Positions 34,491 through 44,055 of a DNA stretch of 64,000 bases are shown one piece after another (position 1 is the first letter of the stretch; each line of letters opens with the position of its first letter). Made by a program: the position numbers and the translations under genes. The notes beneath the pieces were generated by a model. That model saw nothing but the letters and a program-made list of their open reading frames with translations. It was not told the DNA's origin and did not search any database. The stretch comes from Pseudovibrio zosterae (GTDB lineage: Bacteria > Pseudomonadota > Alphaproteobacteria > Rhizobiales > Stappiaceae), in NCBI RefSeq assembly GCF_033843645.1, contig NZ_JAWXVZ010000015.1, forward strand, positions 1 through 64,000. The letters run 5' to 3'.

Positions 34491-35003
34491 ATGTCAGATC
34501 TGATTGTAATGGACTTTGACGGCATTGAGACCGCGGACATCGTGTTGAGCAAGCTACGCGCCCTCGGCAAGGCTCATCTGATCGACCTAACCGACGCCGT
34601 CGTGGTCATCCGCCCGGAACAAGGCGATGTCCAGATTAAGCAATCGGTAAACCTTACGGCATTGGGAGCAAGTCACGGATTGAGCACAGGCGCATTGCTC
34701 GGAGGACTGGTCGGACTATTGCTTTTAAATCCTCTGGCGGGTTTCGCTGTCGGCGGAGCGGCTGGCGCGGCTGTCGGTGCACTTACAGGCCGCCTTTCTG
34801 ATTTCGGTATTAATGATGACTTCATTCGAGACCTCGGCAAAACCATCAAACCCGGCACTTCTGCTCTTTTTGTCCTCGTTGCGAAGGCAACTCCCGACAA
34901 GGTTATTGCCGAAATAAAAGAGCATTCGCCCCGCATTCTGAAGACCTCCTTATCGTCATCCCAAGAAGAAAAACTTCGCACGGCACTAGAGAACGATACA
35001 TAA
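34491..35003 (+). CDS. DUF1269-family protein
   Basis: A protein of 170 residues. It begins SDLIVMDFDGIETADIVLSK and has the central glycine-rich hydrophobic hairpin typical of DUF1269 (ALLGGLVGLLLLNPLAGFAV then GGAAGAAVGALTGRLSDFGI), followed by DDFIRDLGKTIKPGTSALFV. The central segment probably inserts into or associates with the membrane. An upstream in-frame start at 34395 exists, but AGAGGA about ten bases before 34491 and the family's conserved N-terminus favour the shorter form. Function is unknown; such proteins often lie near stress and envelope genes, as here. Confidence 0.85.
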   Translation: MSDLIVMDFDGIETADIVLSKLRALGKAHLIDLTDAVVVIRPEQGDVQIKQSVNLTALGASHGLSTGALLGGLVGLLLLNPLAGFAVGGAAGAAVGALTGRLSDFGINDDFIRDLGKTIKPGTSALFVLVAKATPDKVIAEIKEHSPRILKTSLSSSQEEKLRTALENDT

Positions 35004-35136
35004 TTTACACGTCACTGGCGGGGAGAGACGCAGTTAAGTGACCTTCTTGGCGTTTTACTACTTCATTCAAAATGAAGGAAGCGCGAAAGTTAGGAGTTTG
35101 CGAGAAGTCTCCCCGCATAAACCCGGAGTTCTGTGA

Positions 35137-37143
35137 ATGCTGCTTTGGAGTGTGCTCGAGCCTTTTCTCCACACGATAAATCTCCGGCAGTCGAGACCGT
35201 GTCAGACCTTGAAACAATTTTGGTGTTTTCGAGCAGTCATCGTATGCGTGCTTATTACCTCATTCACTCTTTCCGTGAACCCGGCACAGTCTCAACTTCC
35301 AGCTACCACTATTGAGGCTGAACGCGAGGTGCTGCCGATCCGCACCGACAGCCCAAGAGCAACCTTCGAGTCCTTTCGTTGGCTTTCCCGAATAATGGAA
35401 ACAGAAATTTTGGAGTATTTAGAAAACCCAACATTCTCTGGGGCCACACGGATCGCATTGGTGTCCGACCAGCTTATCGCTTTGTTCGATTTGCAGGAGG
35501 TTTCTCCGACCTCACGCAGGGAAGTAGGCATTTTGACCGCAAGTCATGTGATGGATATTCTCGGACGTTTAACCTCGTCATCCGCTCTGGATTTCCCGAA
35601 TGCTGAGGAAGTTGAAGCAAGCGGTATACAAAGCTTCAGAGTTCCAGAAACCCCAATACGGATCGTTGAGATAGCGGAAGGAGAAAGAAAAGGAGAATTT
35701 TTATTCTCCGGCCGGACAGTGCGAGATGCGCCGCGGTTTGCACGTGCAATAAGCCACCTACCACTTCAAACCCGCTTGCCGACCAACTCAATCGCCATAT
35801 TCGGAAAACAACTCACCGGCCCACTTGTTCCTTCGTTTGTGGTTTCGAGTATTCCCAAACCCCTGACACTTCTTTGGCTGGACACTCCCATTTGGAAAAC
35901 GCTGGTTCTGTTTATTGTTTTCGCTGTTCTAATCGTGCTGATCTTTTCTCTGAATAGCATCATATGGGCCGTTGACCCGCAAAAGCGTATGCTGGCGCTC
36001 ATCCTGCAAAGTTTGCTGCCCTTGAGCCTACTATTCGCGGGCGAGATCCTACTTCCTTACTTAACCGGACAAATCAATATTTCAGGACGTTTTGCCGCGA
36101 TTGTTCAAACTGCGGAGACTATCCTCGCCTATATTGGATACGCATGGCTCTTGTGGCTGGCCATCAGGATGGTATTCGAGTTGATTATTCGCTCGCCTCG
36201 CATCCCAGATGAAAGTCTGGATGCGGATATGCTGCGCTTGCTCTCTGCAACCCTCGGCATTATTGGTGTCATGACCGTGATGGCCTTCGGAGGACAAGCC
36301 ATTGGCATCCCCATTTTGAGCATAATGGCGGGGCTCGGCATTGGCGGCATCGCAGTCGCCTTGGCCGTTCGTCCGACACTGGAGAACCTGATCGGTGGGG
36401 TTATCTTGTACATTGATCGCCCGGTAAAAATCGGCGACTTCTGCAGCTTCGGCGACCATACAGGAACAGTAGAACGAGTTGGCATCCGCTCCACAAAACT
36501 CAGAACATTGGATCGCACGCTCATCTCCATGCCCAATGCGCAATTTGCTGACATGCAGATCATCAACTGGGCAGAATGCGATCAAATGCTGATTGATGTT
36601 TCAATTGGCGTACGATACGAAACCACCCCGGATCAGCTGCGGTACCTCCTCGCTCAGCTGCGGAAAATGTGCCTTTCCCACCCTCGAATAGACAGAGAAA
36701 CTGTACGCGTTCGCTTTTCTGGCTATGGTGACAGCTCTTTGAACATCAGCATTCGCGTTTATGCCCAAACGCGAGAGTGGAACGATTTCTTTGCCATTCG
36801 TGAAGACGTCCTACTCAGAGTTTATGATGTCGTAGGGCAAGCGGGCACAGGCTTCGCATTCCCATCACAAACCCTTTATGTTGCGCGTGATGAGGGGGTG
36901 AACACGGCTGAAAGCGAAGCAGCAGAGGCAGCTGTAGCCAGCTGGCGCAAATCCGGCAAGCTGCCATTCCCCAATCCCGCACGTGAAGAAGTAGACCAGT
37001 TGCAGGGCACGCTTGACTACCCGCCCACGGGAAGTGTGGAGGCGGGCCACCGCGAGGCTGAAACCAGCGCTAACATGGAACCCTTGTCAAACGCCGAACA
37101 GCAGTCACTGAATTCTGATCCAACAGAAGATGAGCGAAAGTAA
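35137..37143 (+). CDS. MscS-family mechanosensitive ion channel with periplasmic N-terminal domain
   Basis: A 668-residue membrane channel that would release solutes on hypo-osmotic shock. A signal-like helix (residues about 30-50, ending NPAQS) leads to a periplasmic domain of about 190 residues. Four or five helices follow, the last being the pore helix and MscS core: MAGLGIGGIAVALAVRPTLE, NLIGGVILYIDRPVKIGDFC and TLISMPNAQFADMQIINW. The C-terminal cytoplasmic domain and an acidic tail complete it. GGAG lies about ten bases before the ATG. Its stop is six bases from the stop of the convergent RND gene. Confidence 0.9.
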   Translation: MLLWSVLEPFLHTINLRQSRPCQTLKQFWCFRAVIVCVLITSFTLSVNPAQSQLPATTIEAEREVLPIRTDSPRATFESFRWLSRIMETEILEYLENPTFSGATRIALVSDQLIALFDLQEVSPTSRREVGILTASHVMDILGRLTSSSALDFPNAEEVEASGIQSFRVPETPIRIVEIAEGERKGEFLFSGRTVRDAPRFARAISHLPLQTRLPTNSIAIFGKQLTGPLVPSFVVSSIPKPLTLLWLDTPIWKTLVLFIVFAVLIVLIFSLNSIIWAVDPQKRMLALILQSLLPLSLLFAGEILLPYLTGQINISGRFAAIVQTAETILAYIGYAWLLWLAIRMVFELIIRSPRIPDESLDADMLRLLSATLGIIGVMTVMAFGGQAIGIPILSIMAGLGIGGIAVALAVRPTLENLIGGVILYIDRPVKIGDFCSFGDHTGTVERVGIRSTKLRTLDRTLISMPNAQFADMQIINWAECDQMLIDVSIGVRYETTPDQLRYLLAQLRKMCLSHPRIDRETVRVRFSGYGDSSLNISIRVYAQTREWNDFFAIREDVLLRVYDVVGQAGTGFAFPSQTLYVARDEGVNTAESEAAEAAVASWRKSGKLPFPNPAREEVDQLQGTLDYPPTGSVEAGHREAETSANMEPLSNAEQQSLNSDPTEDERK

Positions 37144-37149
37144 ATGTCC

Positions 37150-40100
37150 TTATACGAGTGGGGAAGGGGAGTTGCTGCGGTCGCTCCCAGAAGGCTCTTC
37201 GGCTAACTCACCGCGATTGAAGACGAGATCGTAAAGCACAGGCAAAACGAGAAGCGTGAGGAAAGAAGCCACTGCCAGCCCGCCCATGATGGCAAAGGCC
37301 ATGGCTCCCCAGAACACAGTAAAGGCAATGGGAACGAGACCCAGAACGGTGGAGAGTGCTGTCAACAAGATGGGGCGGAGGCGGCTTGCGGCAGCCTCGA
37401 TTACCGCCGCCCGCACGGGCTTTCCGGAACGACGCTCATCCTCGATCTGCTCGATAAGGATCACGGCATTCTTGGAAATCATACCCACAAGAGCAAGTAC
37501 CCCAAGGATGGCCACAAAGCCAAGGGGTTGTCCGGAAAGCAATAGCGCACCTACTACGCCAATCATGCCAAGCGGTGCCATGAACAGCACCATTCCTACC
37601 AGACGAAAATCGCGAAGCTGGACCATAAGGATGGTTAGGACCAATAGGAGCATGAACGGTACGACTGCGAATACCGAGGCTTGCGACTCTGCGCTTTCCT
37701 CCACTAGCCCGCCGGTGTCTATAGTATATCCTTTGGGCAAGCCAGCCCGTAGCTCTGCGAGTTCTGGCTCGATCCGATCAACCACTGTGGCAGCCTGCAG
37801 ACCGGGCTGGATATCCGCCTGCACCGTCAATGCGGCGACCCGATCCCGCCGGTGAACCAGCGGATCTGTGAGGTCGTAATCCAGCCGCGTAATCTGGGAC
37901 AACGGAACCGTACGGCCACCGCCAATCGCGATTTGCAGATTGGCGAGCCGCTCAGGTGAGAGGGTTTGTCCTCCTTCAGCACGAGTGACTACAGGGATCA
38001 GGTAGATGTCATCACGGATTTGTGTGACCGGCGTTCCGGAGAGATACAGGTTTAACGCATCCGAGACCGCCGCCGCACTGATCCCAAGCCGGCGAGCTTC
38101 ATCTTGGTCCAGCACGACCCGGATATCTCGTGAAGGCTCCATCCAGTTAAAGCTCAAGGACCGGACATCGCCCACACCGGCGATGATCTCTGCTACATCA
38201 CGCGCAATGCTTCGTACCTCTTCAAGGTTGCTCCCCGTAACTCGATACTGGATCGGCCATCCAACTGGCGGGCCGAGCTCCAACGCATAGACACGGGAGA
38301 TCGCCTCCGGAAATTCTTCGATTAGGGTTTCCTCCAACAAAGGTTGAAGGCGAAGGCGATCCTCAATGCTGTTGGTCACCACCACGAACTGGGCGAAGAA
38401 TGGGTTGGGCGTCTGTACATCGAGCGGCAAATAAAACCTGATGGCACCGCGACCAATATAACTGCTCCAGTGTGAGATGCCCTCAAGTTGTTCCAGCTTG
38501 GCCTCGAACCGATCAACTGCCACTCGGGTGGTATGGATCGAAGCTCCTTGGGGCAGGGTCAAGTCCACAAGAAGCTCCACCCGGTCGGAAGGTGGAAAGA
38601 ACTGACGAGGAACCAACGACAGCCCGAGCACAGACAAGACAAACAGGCCAATCGTAGCAACCACAACCAAAATTCTGGCTCGCATGGCAAGGGCCAGCAG
38701 TGCGCGATACCCTAGCATCAAGGCGCTCTCACGGGTTTTCGCATCCGGTTTGGGAGGGCGCAGAACGGCCACCCCTACGACCGGGACAAACAAGACGGCG
38801 ATCAACCATGATGCAATCAAGGCGATGGCTACTACGGCAAAGATGGAAAACGTATATTCGCCCGCCGAACTCTCAGCAAAACCAATGGGAACAAACCCGG
38901 CAATTGTGACGAATGCGCCTGTGAGCATCGCAAAAGCCAGCTTGTCATAAGCATAAGACCCGGCACGAAAGGCATCATCACCCGCAGCTAAGCGCCGCGT
39001 CATGCTGTCTACCGTTGTCATGGCATCATCCACCAGAAGACCGAGTGCAATGATGAGTGCTCCAAGCGAAATGCGTTGCAGGTCAATACCAACCAGTTGC
39101 ATGGTCACGAACACCGCAGCCATGGTCAATGGAATGGCCACCGCAACCACGATGCCAGCCCGCACGCCAAGCGCGATAAAGCTTATGACCAAAACAATGG
39201 CAATGGCCTGCCACAATGACTCCGTGAACTCGGCAATCGCCGTGTCCACAATCTCCGGCTGGTTTGCTACGAGAAAACTCTCGATACCGATGGGTAGGTC
39301 CCTACGAAGTTCAGTTATTCGGGCTTCGAGGTTTTCGCCCAAGGCAATCACATCACCGCCGTCCCGCATAGAAATGGCGATCCCGAGGGCGTCCTTGCCG
39401 TTAACCCGAAAGAGGGGTTGAGGTGGGTCGGCATAGCCGCGGCTGATACGGGCCACATCCCCCAGTCGCAACCGGGCGTCTCCTGCAGTCAGAACAATTT
39501 CGCGAAGATCATTTTCATCATTGAAGGCCCCAGAAACAGTGACGGTTATGGCATCCGTTCCTGTTCTCAAGGTTCCTGCTGGGGCAACCAGATTTTGCGC
39601 CCGCAAGGCATCGCGCACCGCACCAGGCGGCAACCCTAAAGCTGCGATCTCTGAGGGATCGAACTCCACGAATATGGTTTCTTCCTGGATGCCGAGGAGC
39701 TCGATCTTGGAAACATCTTCCACCCTCAGCAGTTCAGAGCGGATATGCTCGACATAATCCCGCAGTTCCCTCTGAGAAAAACCATCTGCGGTAAAGCCAT
39801 AGATTACGCCGAATGTGTCGCCAAATTCATCGTTAAAGGCCGGGCCGATGACACCTTGAGGCAAGGTATGCGCCATATCTGCCACCCGGTTGCGCACATT
39901 CTGCCAGACCATTGGCACATCAGCTTTCGGGGTGCTGTCGAGCAAATGGACAAACAGCACGCTGTGACCCGGTCGGGTCTGGCTGTCTATTCGATCAAGC
40001 CCAGGCGTTTCCTGCAAAGCTCTCTCAAGCCGCTCGGTTACCTGAAGCAGGGTCTCATCGGTTGCAGCTCCAGGCCAGGCAGCCTGTACGAGCATGGTTC

Positions 40101-40233
40101 TGATGGTAAAAGGGGGGTCTTCATCGCGGCCAAGGTTCACAAAGGCTGTCACACCCGCCAAAATCACCAGTACCATGAAGTAGAGCGCTACCTTCTTGTT
40201 GCTCAGGGACCATGCAGACAAGTTGCCCTTCAT
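37150..40233 (-). CDS. RND efflux transporter, inner-membrane pump
   Basis: Proton-driven exporter of about 1027 residues, the pump of a tripartite system. N-terminal helix (NKKVALYFMVLVILAGVTAF), two large periplasmic loops, and proton-relay residues in place: the Asp pair in helix 4 (GLLVDDAMTTVDSMTRR) and Lys in helix 10 (GMISKNAVILIEQI). The start at 40233 is preferred over 40251 because GGAGGG precedes it by about seven bases. It follows the adaptor gene directly. No outer-membrane channel is encoded nearby. The sequence FTIRTMLVQAAWPGAATDET is typical of a poorly characterised RND branch; the substrate is unknown. Confidence 0.92.
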   Translation of the reverse strand: MKGNLSAWSLSNKKVALYFMVLVILAGVTAFVNLGRDEDPPFTIRTMLVQAAWPGAATDETLLQVTERLERALQETPGLDRIDSQTRPGHSVLFVHLLDSTPKADVPMVWQNVRNRVADMAHTLPQGVIGPAFNDEFGDTFGVIYGFTADGFSQRELRDYVEHIRSELLRVEDVSKIELLGIQEETIFVEFDPSEIAALGLPPGAVRDALRAQNLVAPAGTLRTGTDAITVTVSGAFNDENDLREIVLTAGDARLRLGDVARISRGYADPPQPLFRVNGKDALGIAISMRDGGDVIALGENLEARITELRRDLPIGIESFLVANQPEIVDTAIAEFTESLWQAIAIVLVISFIALGVRAGIVVAVAIPLTMAAVFVTMQLVGIDLQRISLGALIIALGLLVDDAMTTVDSMTRRLAAGDDAFRAGSYAYDKLAFAMLTGAFVTIAGFVPIGFAESSAGEYTFSIFAVVAIALIASWLIAVLFVPVVGVAVLRPPKPDAKTRESALMLGYRALLALAMRARILVVVATIGLFVLSVLGLSLVPRQFFPPSDRVELLVDLTLPQGASIHTTRVAVDRFEAKLEQLEGISHWSSYIGRGAIRFYLPLDVQTPNPFFAQFVVVTNSIEDRLRLQPLLEETLIEEFPEAISRVYALELGPPVGWPIQYRVTGSNLEEVRSIARDVAEIIAGVGDVRSLSFNWMEPSRDIRVVLDQDEARRLGISAAAVSDALNLYLSGTPVTQIRDDIYLIPVVTRAEGGQTLSPERLANLQIAIGGGRTVPLSQITRLDYDLTDPLVHRRDRVAALTVQADIQPGLQAATVVDRIEPELAELRAGLPKGYTIDTGGLVEESAESQASVFAVVPFMLLLVLTILMVQLRDFRLVGMVLFMAPLGMIGVVGALLLSGQPLGFVAILGVLALVGMISKNAVILIEQIEDERRSGKPVRAAVIEAAASRLRPILLTALSTVLGLVPIAFTVFWGAMAFAIMGGLAVASFLTLLVLPVLYDLVFNRGELAEEPSGSDRSNSPSPLV

Positions 40234-40234
40234 G

Positions 40235-41323
40235 CTAGATCCCTCCACCAACGCGAACAGCTTGTCCGTTTCGCAAGGCTTGCGTACCCGCAGTCACGAC
40301 AACTTCACCCTCAACTAGGCCAGAAATCACCATGACTTGTGACAAGTCAAATGTGCCTATTTCGACGGGACGCAGTTCCACACTTTCGGTCTCTGAATTA
40401 ACGACAAATACGGCGGGTCTGCCTTCCACAGTTGTGAGCGCGGAAGCGGGCAAGGGGATCGCGGATGAACCCTGAAGCGTTACGTTGCCCGTAACTGCGG
40501 ATCCCAGTCGAAATTCTTCAGGTACGGGAGCCAGCCCCACCCGCACCTGAAACGTACGAGTAATCGGATCTGCTTGAGGGGAGACCTCTCGCACACGTCC
40601 CGTTGTGGTGATGGAGGGGTCACTGACCAACGCCACGCGAATATCCGCGTTATACGGAACCGCACGGAGTACGCGTTCGGGTACATCGAATACTGCATCC
40701 CGACCTTCTTCCCTTGCAAGTTGCACTACCATTGTGCCGGCACCAACTACCTCCCCCGGTTCAGCCCCCACAGCGGTAACGACGCCGGGTGCATCCGCGT
40801 AAAGGGCAGTGAAAGCCAGGGACTCCCGTGCGTTCTCAAGCTGCGCTCGCGCGGCGTTTGCGCGGGCCTGTGCCTGGCGGTAGACCTGAAGGGCCGTGTC
40901 ATAGCGTTGGCGGGTCGTGAAACCGCGTTCTAGCAACTCAGACTGCCGCGAATAGTCCACGCTCGTGCGATCTACATCGCCTTCAGCCGCAAACAGTTCG
41001 GCCTCTGCGCTGCGAACGTTATTCAGTTGCGTCACATCCTCAAGACGACCAATAAGATCGCCAGCCTCCACGCTCTCCCCTACACCAACGGATCGTGTGA
41101 CGAGGCGACCACCTGTGCGAAAGCTAAGGACTGCCAGATCCTCCGCACGAATATCGCCCGTCAAGCGCAAGGTTTCACCGCTGGCCATGCTCTGGGCCAA
41201 TATCACTCGAACCGGCCGCACTGGCTCGGATTGAGGGGCTACTTCGCCCTCACAAGCCGCCAAAATCAGCAGCAACAGAAATGACAATTTTTGGGTTACG
41301 CGACGAGTTTTAAGATCGAACAT
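40235..41323 (-). CDS. RND efflux periplasmic adaptor, lipoprotein
   Basis: Membrane fusion protein of 362 residues. It has a lipoprotein signal with lipobox LLAAC near residue 24, a lipoyl-type domain (LSFRTGGRLVTRSVGVGESV), an alpha-helical hairpin (residues about 100-165, Ala/Arg/Glu-rich), and a barrel and membrane-proximal domain (TRTFQVRVGLAPVPEEFRLG). It is the first gene of the pair; the RND pump starts immediately after its stop, so the two are co-translated. It would be anchored to the outer face of the inner membrane. Confidence 0.92.
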   Translation of the reverse strand: MFDLKTRRVTQKLSFLLLLILAACEGEVAPQSEPVRPVRVILAQSMASGETLRLTGDIRAEDLAVLSFRTGGRLVTRSVGVGESVEAGDLIGRLEDVTQLNNVRSAEAELFAAEGDVDRTSVDYSRQSELLERGFTTRQRYDTALQVYRQAQARANAARAQLENARESLAFTALYADAPGVVTAVGAEPGEVVGAGTMVVQLAREEGRDAVFDVPERVLRAVPYNADIRVALVSDPSITTTGRVREVSPQADPITRTFQVRVGLAPVPEEFRLGSAVTGNVTLQGSSAIPLPASALTTVEGRPAVFVVNSETESVELRPVEIGTFDLSQVMVISGLVEGEVVVTAGTQALRNGQAVRVGGGI

Positions 41324-41469
41324 GAGGCCGTCCCGGGTGTCCGGAGGATCTGGGCCATCCGGCGGTTGTTATTGTTATTGCAGGGAAACGTTTCCCCTGA
41401 ATGCTGGACCAATTAGCTGGTGCTTCCACGTATGCCACGGCTCTGTCACCTTGTGTCACATGCCAATCC

Positions 41470-42936
41470 CTAGAATGAGCCGAGAAGACTGCCCAATAGA
41501 ATGACTGCAACCAGAGCCAGCATGGCGCCGAGCACAGCGACGACAACGATATCCGCATAACTCTCCTTGTGGCTGCATCCGCACACGGCAAGCATGGTGA
41601 CCACAGCACCATTGTGAGGCAAACTGTCCAGCGTACCGGAGGAAATCACCGCAACACGGTGCATAATGGCCGGATCGAGGCCCGTTTGCGCAGAAATCTG
41701 CATAAAGGTGGGTCCCAGCGCGTCAAGCGCGATGGTCATGCCACCGGAGGCCGATCCCGTGAGAGCCGCGAGAATGTTTGTGGCTACGGCCAACGAGACG
41801 AGAGGCCCGCCCTCAATTCCCAACACCCATTCCTTCACCACAGAAAAGGCGGGGAGGGCTGCAACTACAGCGCCAAAGCCAACAAGGCTAGCCACGCTCA
41901 TGATAGGCAGGACTGAGGCATTGCAACCCGCATCAACACTCTCGCGCAGACTTGGCAAGCGAGAGAACGAGGTTGCCAATAGCACTATGATACCTGCAAG
42001 AAGCGCCAATGCCACCGCCCAGACCCCGCCGATGGCGCCAAGGCTGGTAGAGCCCCATTCAGGAAGTGCGAGAAAGGCAAAGTCCATTCTCGGCAGCACG
42101 AACTGCGACGCAACCAAGTTGACGAGAACCACTACACCGAGAGGTAAAACCGCAAACACGATACCCGGCGTGGTATCTGCCTTTTTTCCAGCTTGCACTT
42201 CTATTGGATCAAACTCCCGCGCCGTCGTGGCAAGTTCGCGTAAGGTTACATCCTGAACGATATTTGACTTGCCTTCCTGGGTGTCTGCTGCAGTGTCGGA
42301 ACCGAAGCCTTCGCCCGCTGCCTCGGCTCGACCCTGGCGCAAACGAAGCCACCAGAAACCAAAGCCAAACATGATAGCAGCCGCAATGACCCCCAAGCCC
42401 GGCGCAGCAAACGCCGTTGTCCCGAAGAACGGCATGGGGATGGCATTCTGGATGGCAGGTGTTCCAGGCAGAGCAGACATGGTGAAGGTTGATGTGCCAA
42501 GAGCGATGGCTGCAGGCAGCAGCCTGCGAGGAACATTGCTGGCACGGAACAGGGCAAGGCCCATGGGCGCAATCACGAAAAACGCCACGAACAGGCTCAC
42601 GCCGCCATAGGTGACAAGCGCACCAGCCAGAATAACCGCAAGTACGGCACGTTCCGGCCCGAGTTTGTACGTCATGTAATCGGCAATGGCATTGACTGAA
42701 CCGCTGTCGTCCATGAGTTTGCCAAAAAGGGCACCAAGCAGAAAGAGGGGAAAGAACTGCGCGACAAACCCGGCCGCTGCGCCCATGAAAGTCTGTGTCC
42801 AGTGAGCGAGTAAAGGCTCGGCTGAGAATGCTGCAGCGATAAGTGCAGCGAGAGGGGCAAGCAGCAAGATGGACCAACCACGATAGGCAAGCGCCATCAA
42901 CAGGACTAATCCAACAAGGATGCCCAGAAGTCCCAT
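41470..42936 (-). CDS. GntP-family permease
   Basis: Inner-membrane carrier of 488 residues with about 12 hydrophobic segments, belonging to the gluconate/organic acid (GntP) superfamily. Recognisable parts are MGLLGILVGLVLLMALAYRG, GALVTYGGVSLFVAFFVIAP, PGTPAIQNAIPMPFFGTTAF and SAQTGLDPAIMHRVAVISSG. The start at 42936 is one base after the stop of the patatin gene and has GGAGTG upstream, so the two genes are coupled; a longer frame beginning at 43026 lies inside the patatin gene. Substrate unknown; relatives carry gluconate, glycerate, 3-hydroxybutyrate or serine. Confidence 0.88.
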   Translation of the reverse strand: MGLLGILVGLVLLMALAYRGWSILLLAPLAALIAAAFSAEPLLAHWTQTFMGAAAGFVAQFFPLFLLGALFGKLMDDSGSVNAIADYMTYKLGPERAVLAVILAGALVTYGGVSLFVAFFVIAPMGLALFRASNVPRRLLPAAIALGTSTFTMSALPGTPAIQNAIPMPFFGTTAFAAPGLGVIAAAIMFGFGFWWLRLRQGRAEAAGEGFGSDTAADTQEGKSNIVQDVTLRELATTAREFDPIEVQAGKKADTTPGIVFAVLPLGVVVLVNLVASQFVLPRMDFAFLALPEWGSTSLGAIGGVWAVALALLAGIIVLLATSFSRLPSLRESVDAGCNASVLPIMSVASLVGFGAVVAALPAFSVVKEWVLGIEGGPLVSLAVATNILAALTGSASGGMTIALDALGPTFMQISAQTGLDPAIMHRVAVISSGTLDSLPHNGAVVTMLAVCGCSHKESYADIVVVAVLGAMLALVAVILLGSLLGSF

Positions 42937-42937
42937 T

Positions 42938-44014
42938 TTACACTCCTTCCAGCAACGCGTCGAAATCAAACGAAGACCGGACGCCCACATCTTTGCCGTG
43001 ATCACGCGCAAAATTGTCGGCAGCACGCTGGCCTTCTTGCTTGAGCATTTTCAGGAAGGCCCATTCGGCATTCAGCTTGGAGGAAGCGCTCAGCTCCACC
43101 ATCGCCTCGCTCGAAATCCGGTGAAGGCGCATTTCACCCCATAAGCGGCCTTCGGAATTGCCCGGGTCTGCCACTTTGCGCATCAGGGCAACCATCTTCA
43201 GTTCCTTCAAAAGCGTGGCATTAAAGGACACTTCATTCACTCTATTGAGAATATCTCGGGCAGTTATGGGCACGTCTGGGCGGTTGACCGGGTTGATTTG
43301 CACCAAAAACGTGTCGAAGGACTCGCATTCTCGCACCAAAGGAGCAATCGTCGGATTGCCGGAATATCCACCGTCCCAATAGGCCTCCCCGTCTATGACA
43401 ACTGGTTGATACAAGGTAGGCAAGCATGCCGACGCCAGCAGTACATCTGGCGTCACTTCATCACGGCGGAACACCCTTCCTCGCCCCGTGCGCACGTTTG
43501 TCGCCGTGATGAATAACTTGATGGGGCCCTCGGCGAGCACCCGGAAATCAATCGTTTCTTCGAGGATCCGGCGCAATGGGTTTGTCTCGGACGCAAACGG
43601 GCCAAAAGCATAGGGTGAAACGAACCGCGCCATTGTGTCTGCCATGATGTATGCCGGCGAGTAGTCCAAGGTCCAGTTGCCCATCATCCAGTCCAATGGC
43701 GTACGCTGAAACGGACTGAACCGGGCTGCCTGCGACACACTCCGCCAAAAGGTTTCCAAAGCCTTCCTGGCCCCTTCTGGCCCGCCCTCTGTCATGCCAT
43801 AGGCAAACACCGCTGCATTCATGGCGCCTGCTGAAGTTCCGGATATGGCCTCCACTTTCAACCAGGGGTAATCCAGCAGCCGGTCGAGCACTCCCCAAGC
43901 GAAAGCTCCATGTGAGCCTCCCCCTTGTAGGGCAAGATCTACAAGCAACGGCTCACGTTCGCTTTGGTCTGTGTTGCCTTCTTCGCTCATCTGCGGGATC
44001 CATCTTGATTGCAT
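42938..44014 (-). CDS. Patatin-like phospholipase
   Basis: Ser-Asp dyad lipid hydrolase of 358 residues. All patatin motifs are present: oxyanion loop LALQGGGSHGAFAWG, nucleophile elbow GTSAG (Ser within ISGTSAGAMNAAV) and the catalytic Asp in YWDGGYSGNPTI. No signal peptide is seen, so action on cytoplasmic-face membrane lipids or on poly-hydroxyalkanoate-like esters is possible; several intracellular poly(3-hydroxybutyrate) depolymerases have this shape, and the coupled GntP permease could move a hydroxyacid. That link is inference. The start may be the second ATG eight codons in. Confidence 0.9.
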   Translation of the reverse strand: MQSRWIPQMSEEGNTDQSEREPLLVDLALQGGGSHGAFAWGVLDRLLDYPWLKVEAISGTSAGAMNAAVFAYGMTEGGPEGARKALETFWRSVSQAARFSPFQRTPLDWMMGNWTLDYSPAYIMADTMARFVSPYAFGPFASETNPLRRILEETIDFRVLAEGPIKLFITATNVRTGRGRVFRRDEVTPDVLLASACLPTLYQPVVIDGEAYWDGGYSGNPTIAPLVRECESFDTFLVQINPVNRPDVPITARDILNRVNEVSFNATLLKELKMVALMRKVADPGNSEGRLWGEMRLHRISSEAMVELSASSKLNAEWAFLKMLKQEGQRAADNFARDHGKDVGVRSSFDFDALLEGV

Positions 44015-44055
44015 TAACCTAGCGTCGTCAGCCTATTGCTAGGCTAAAAGTGTCA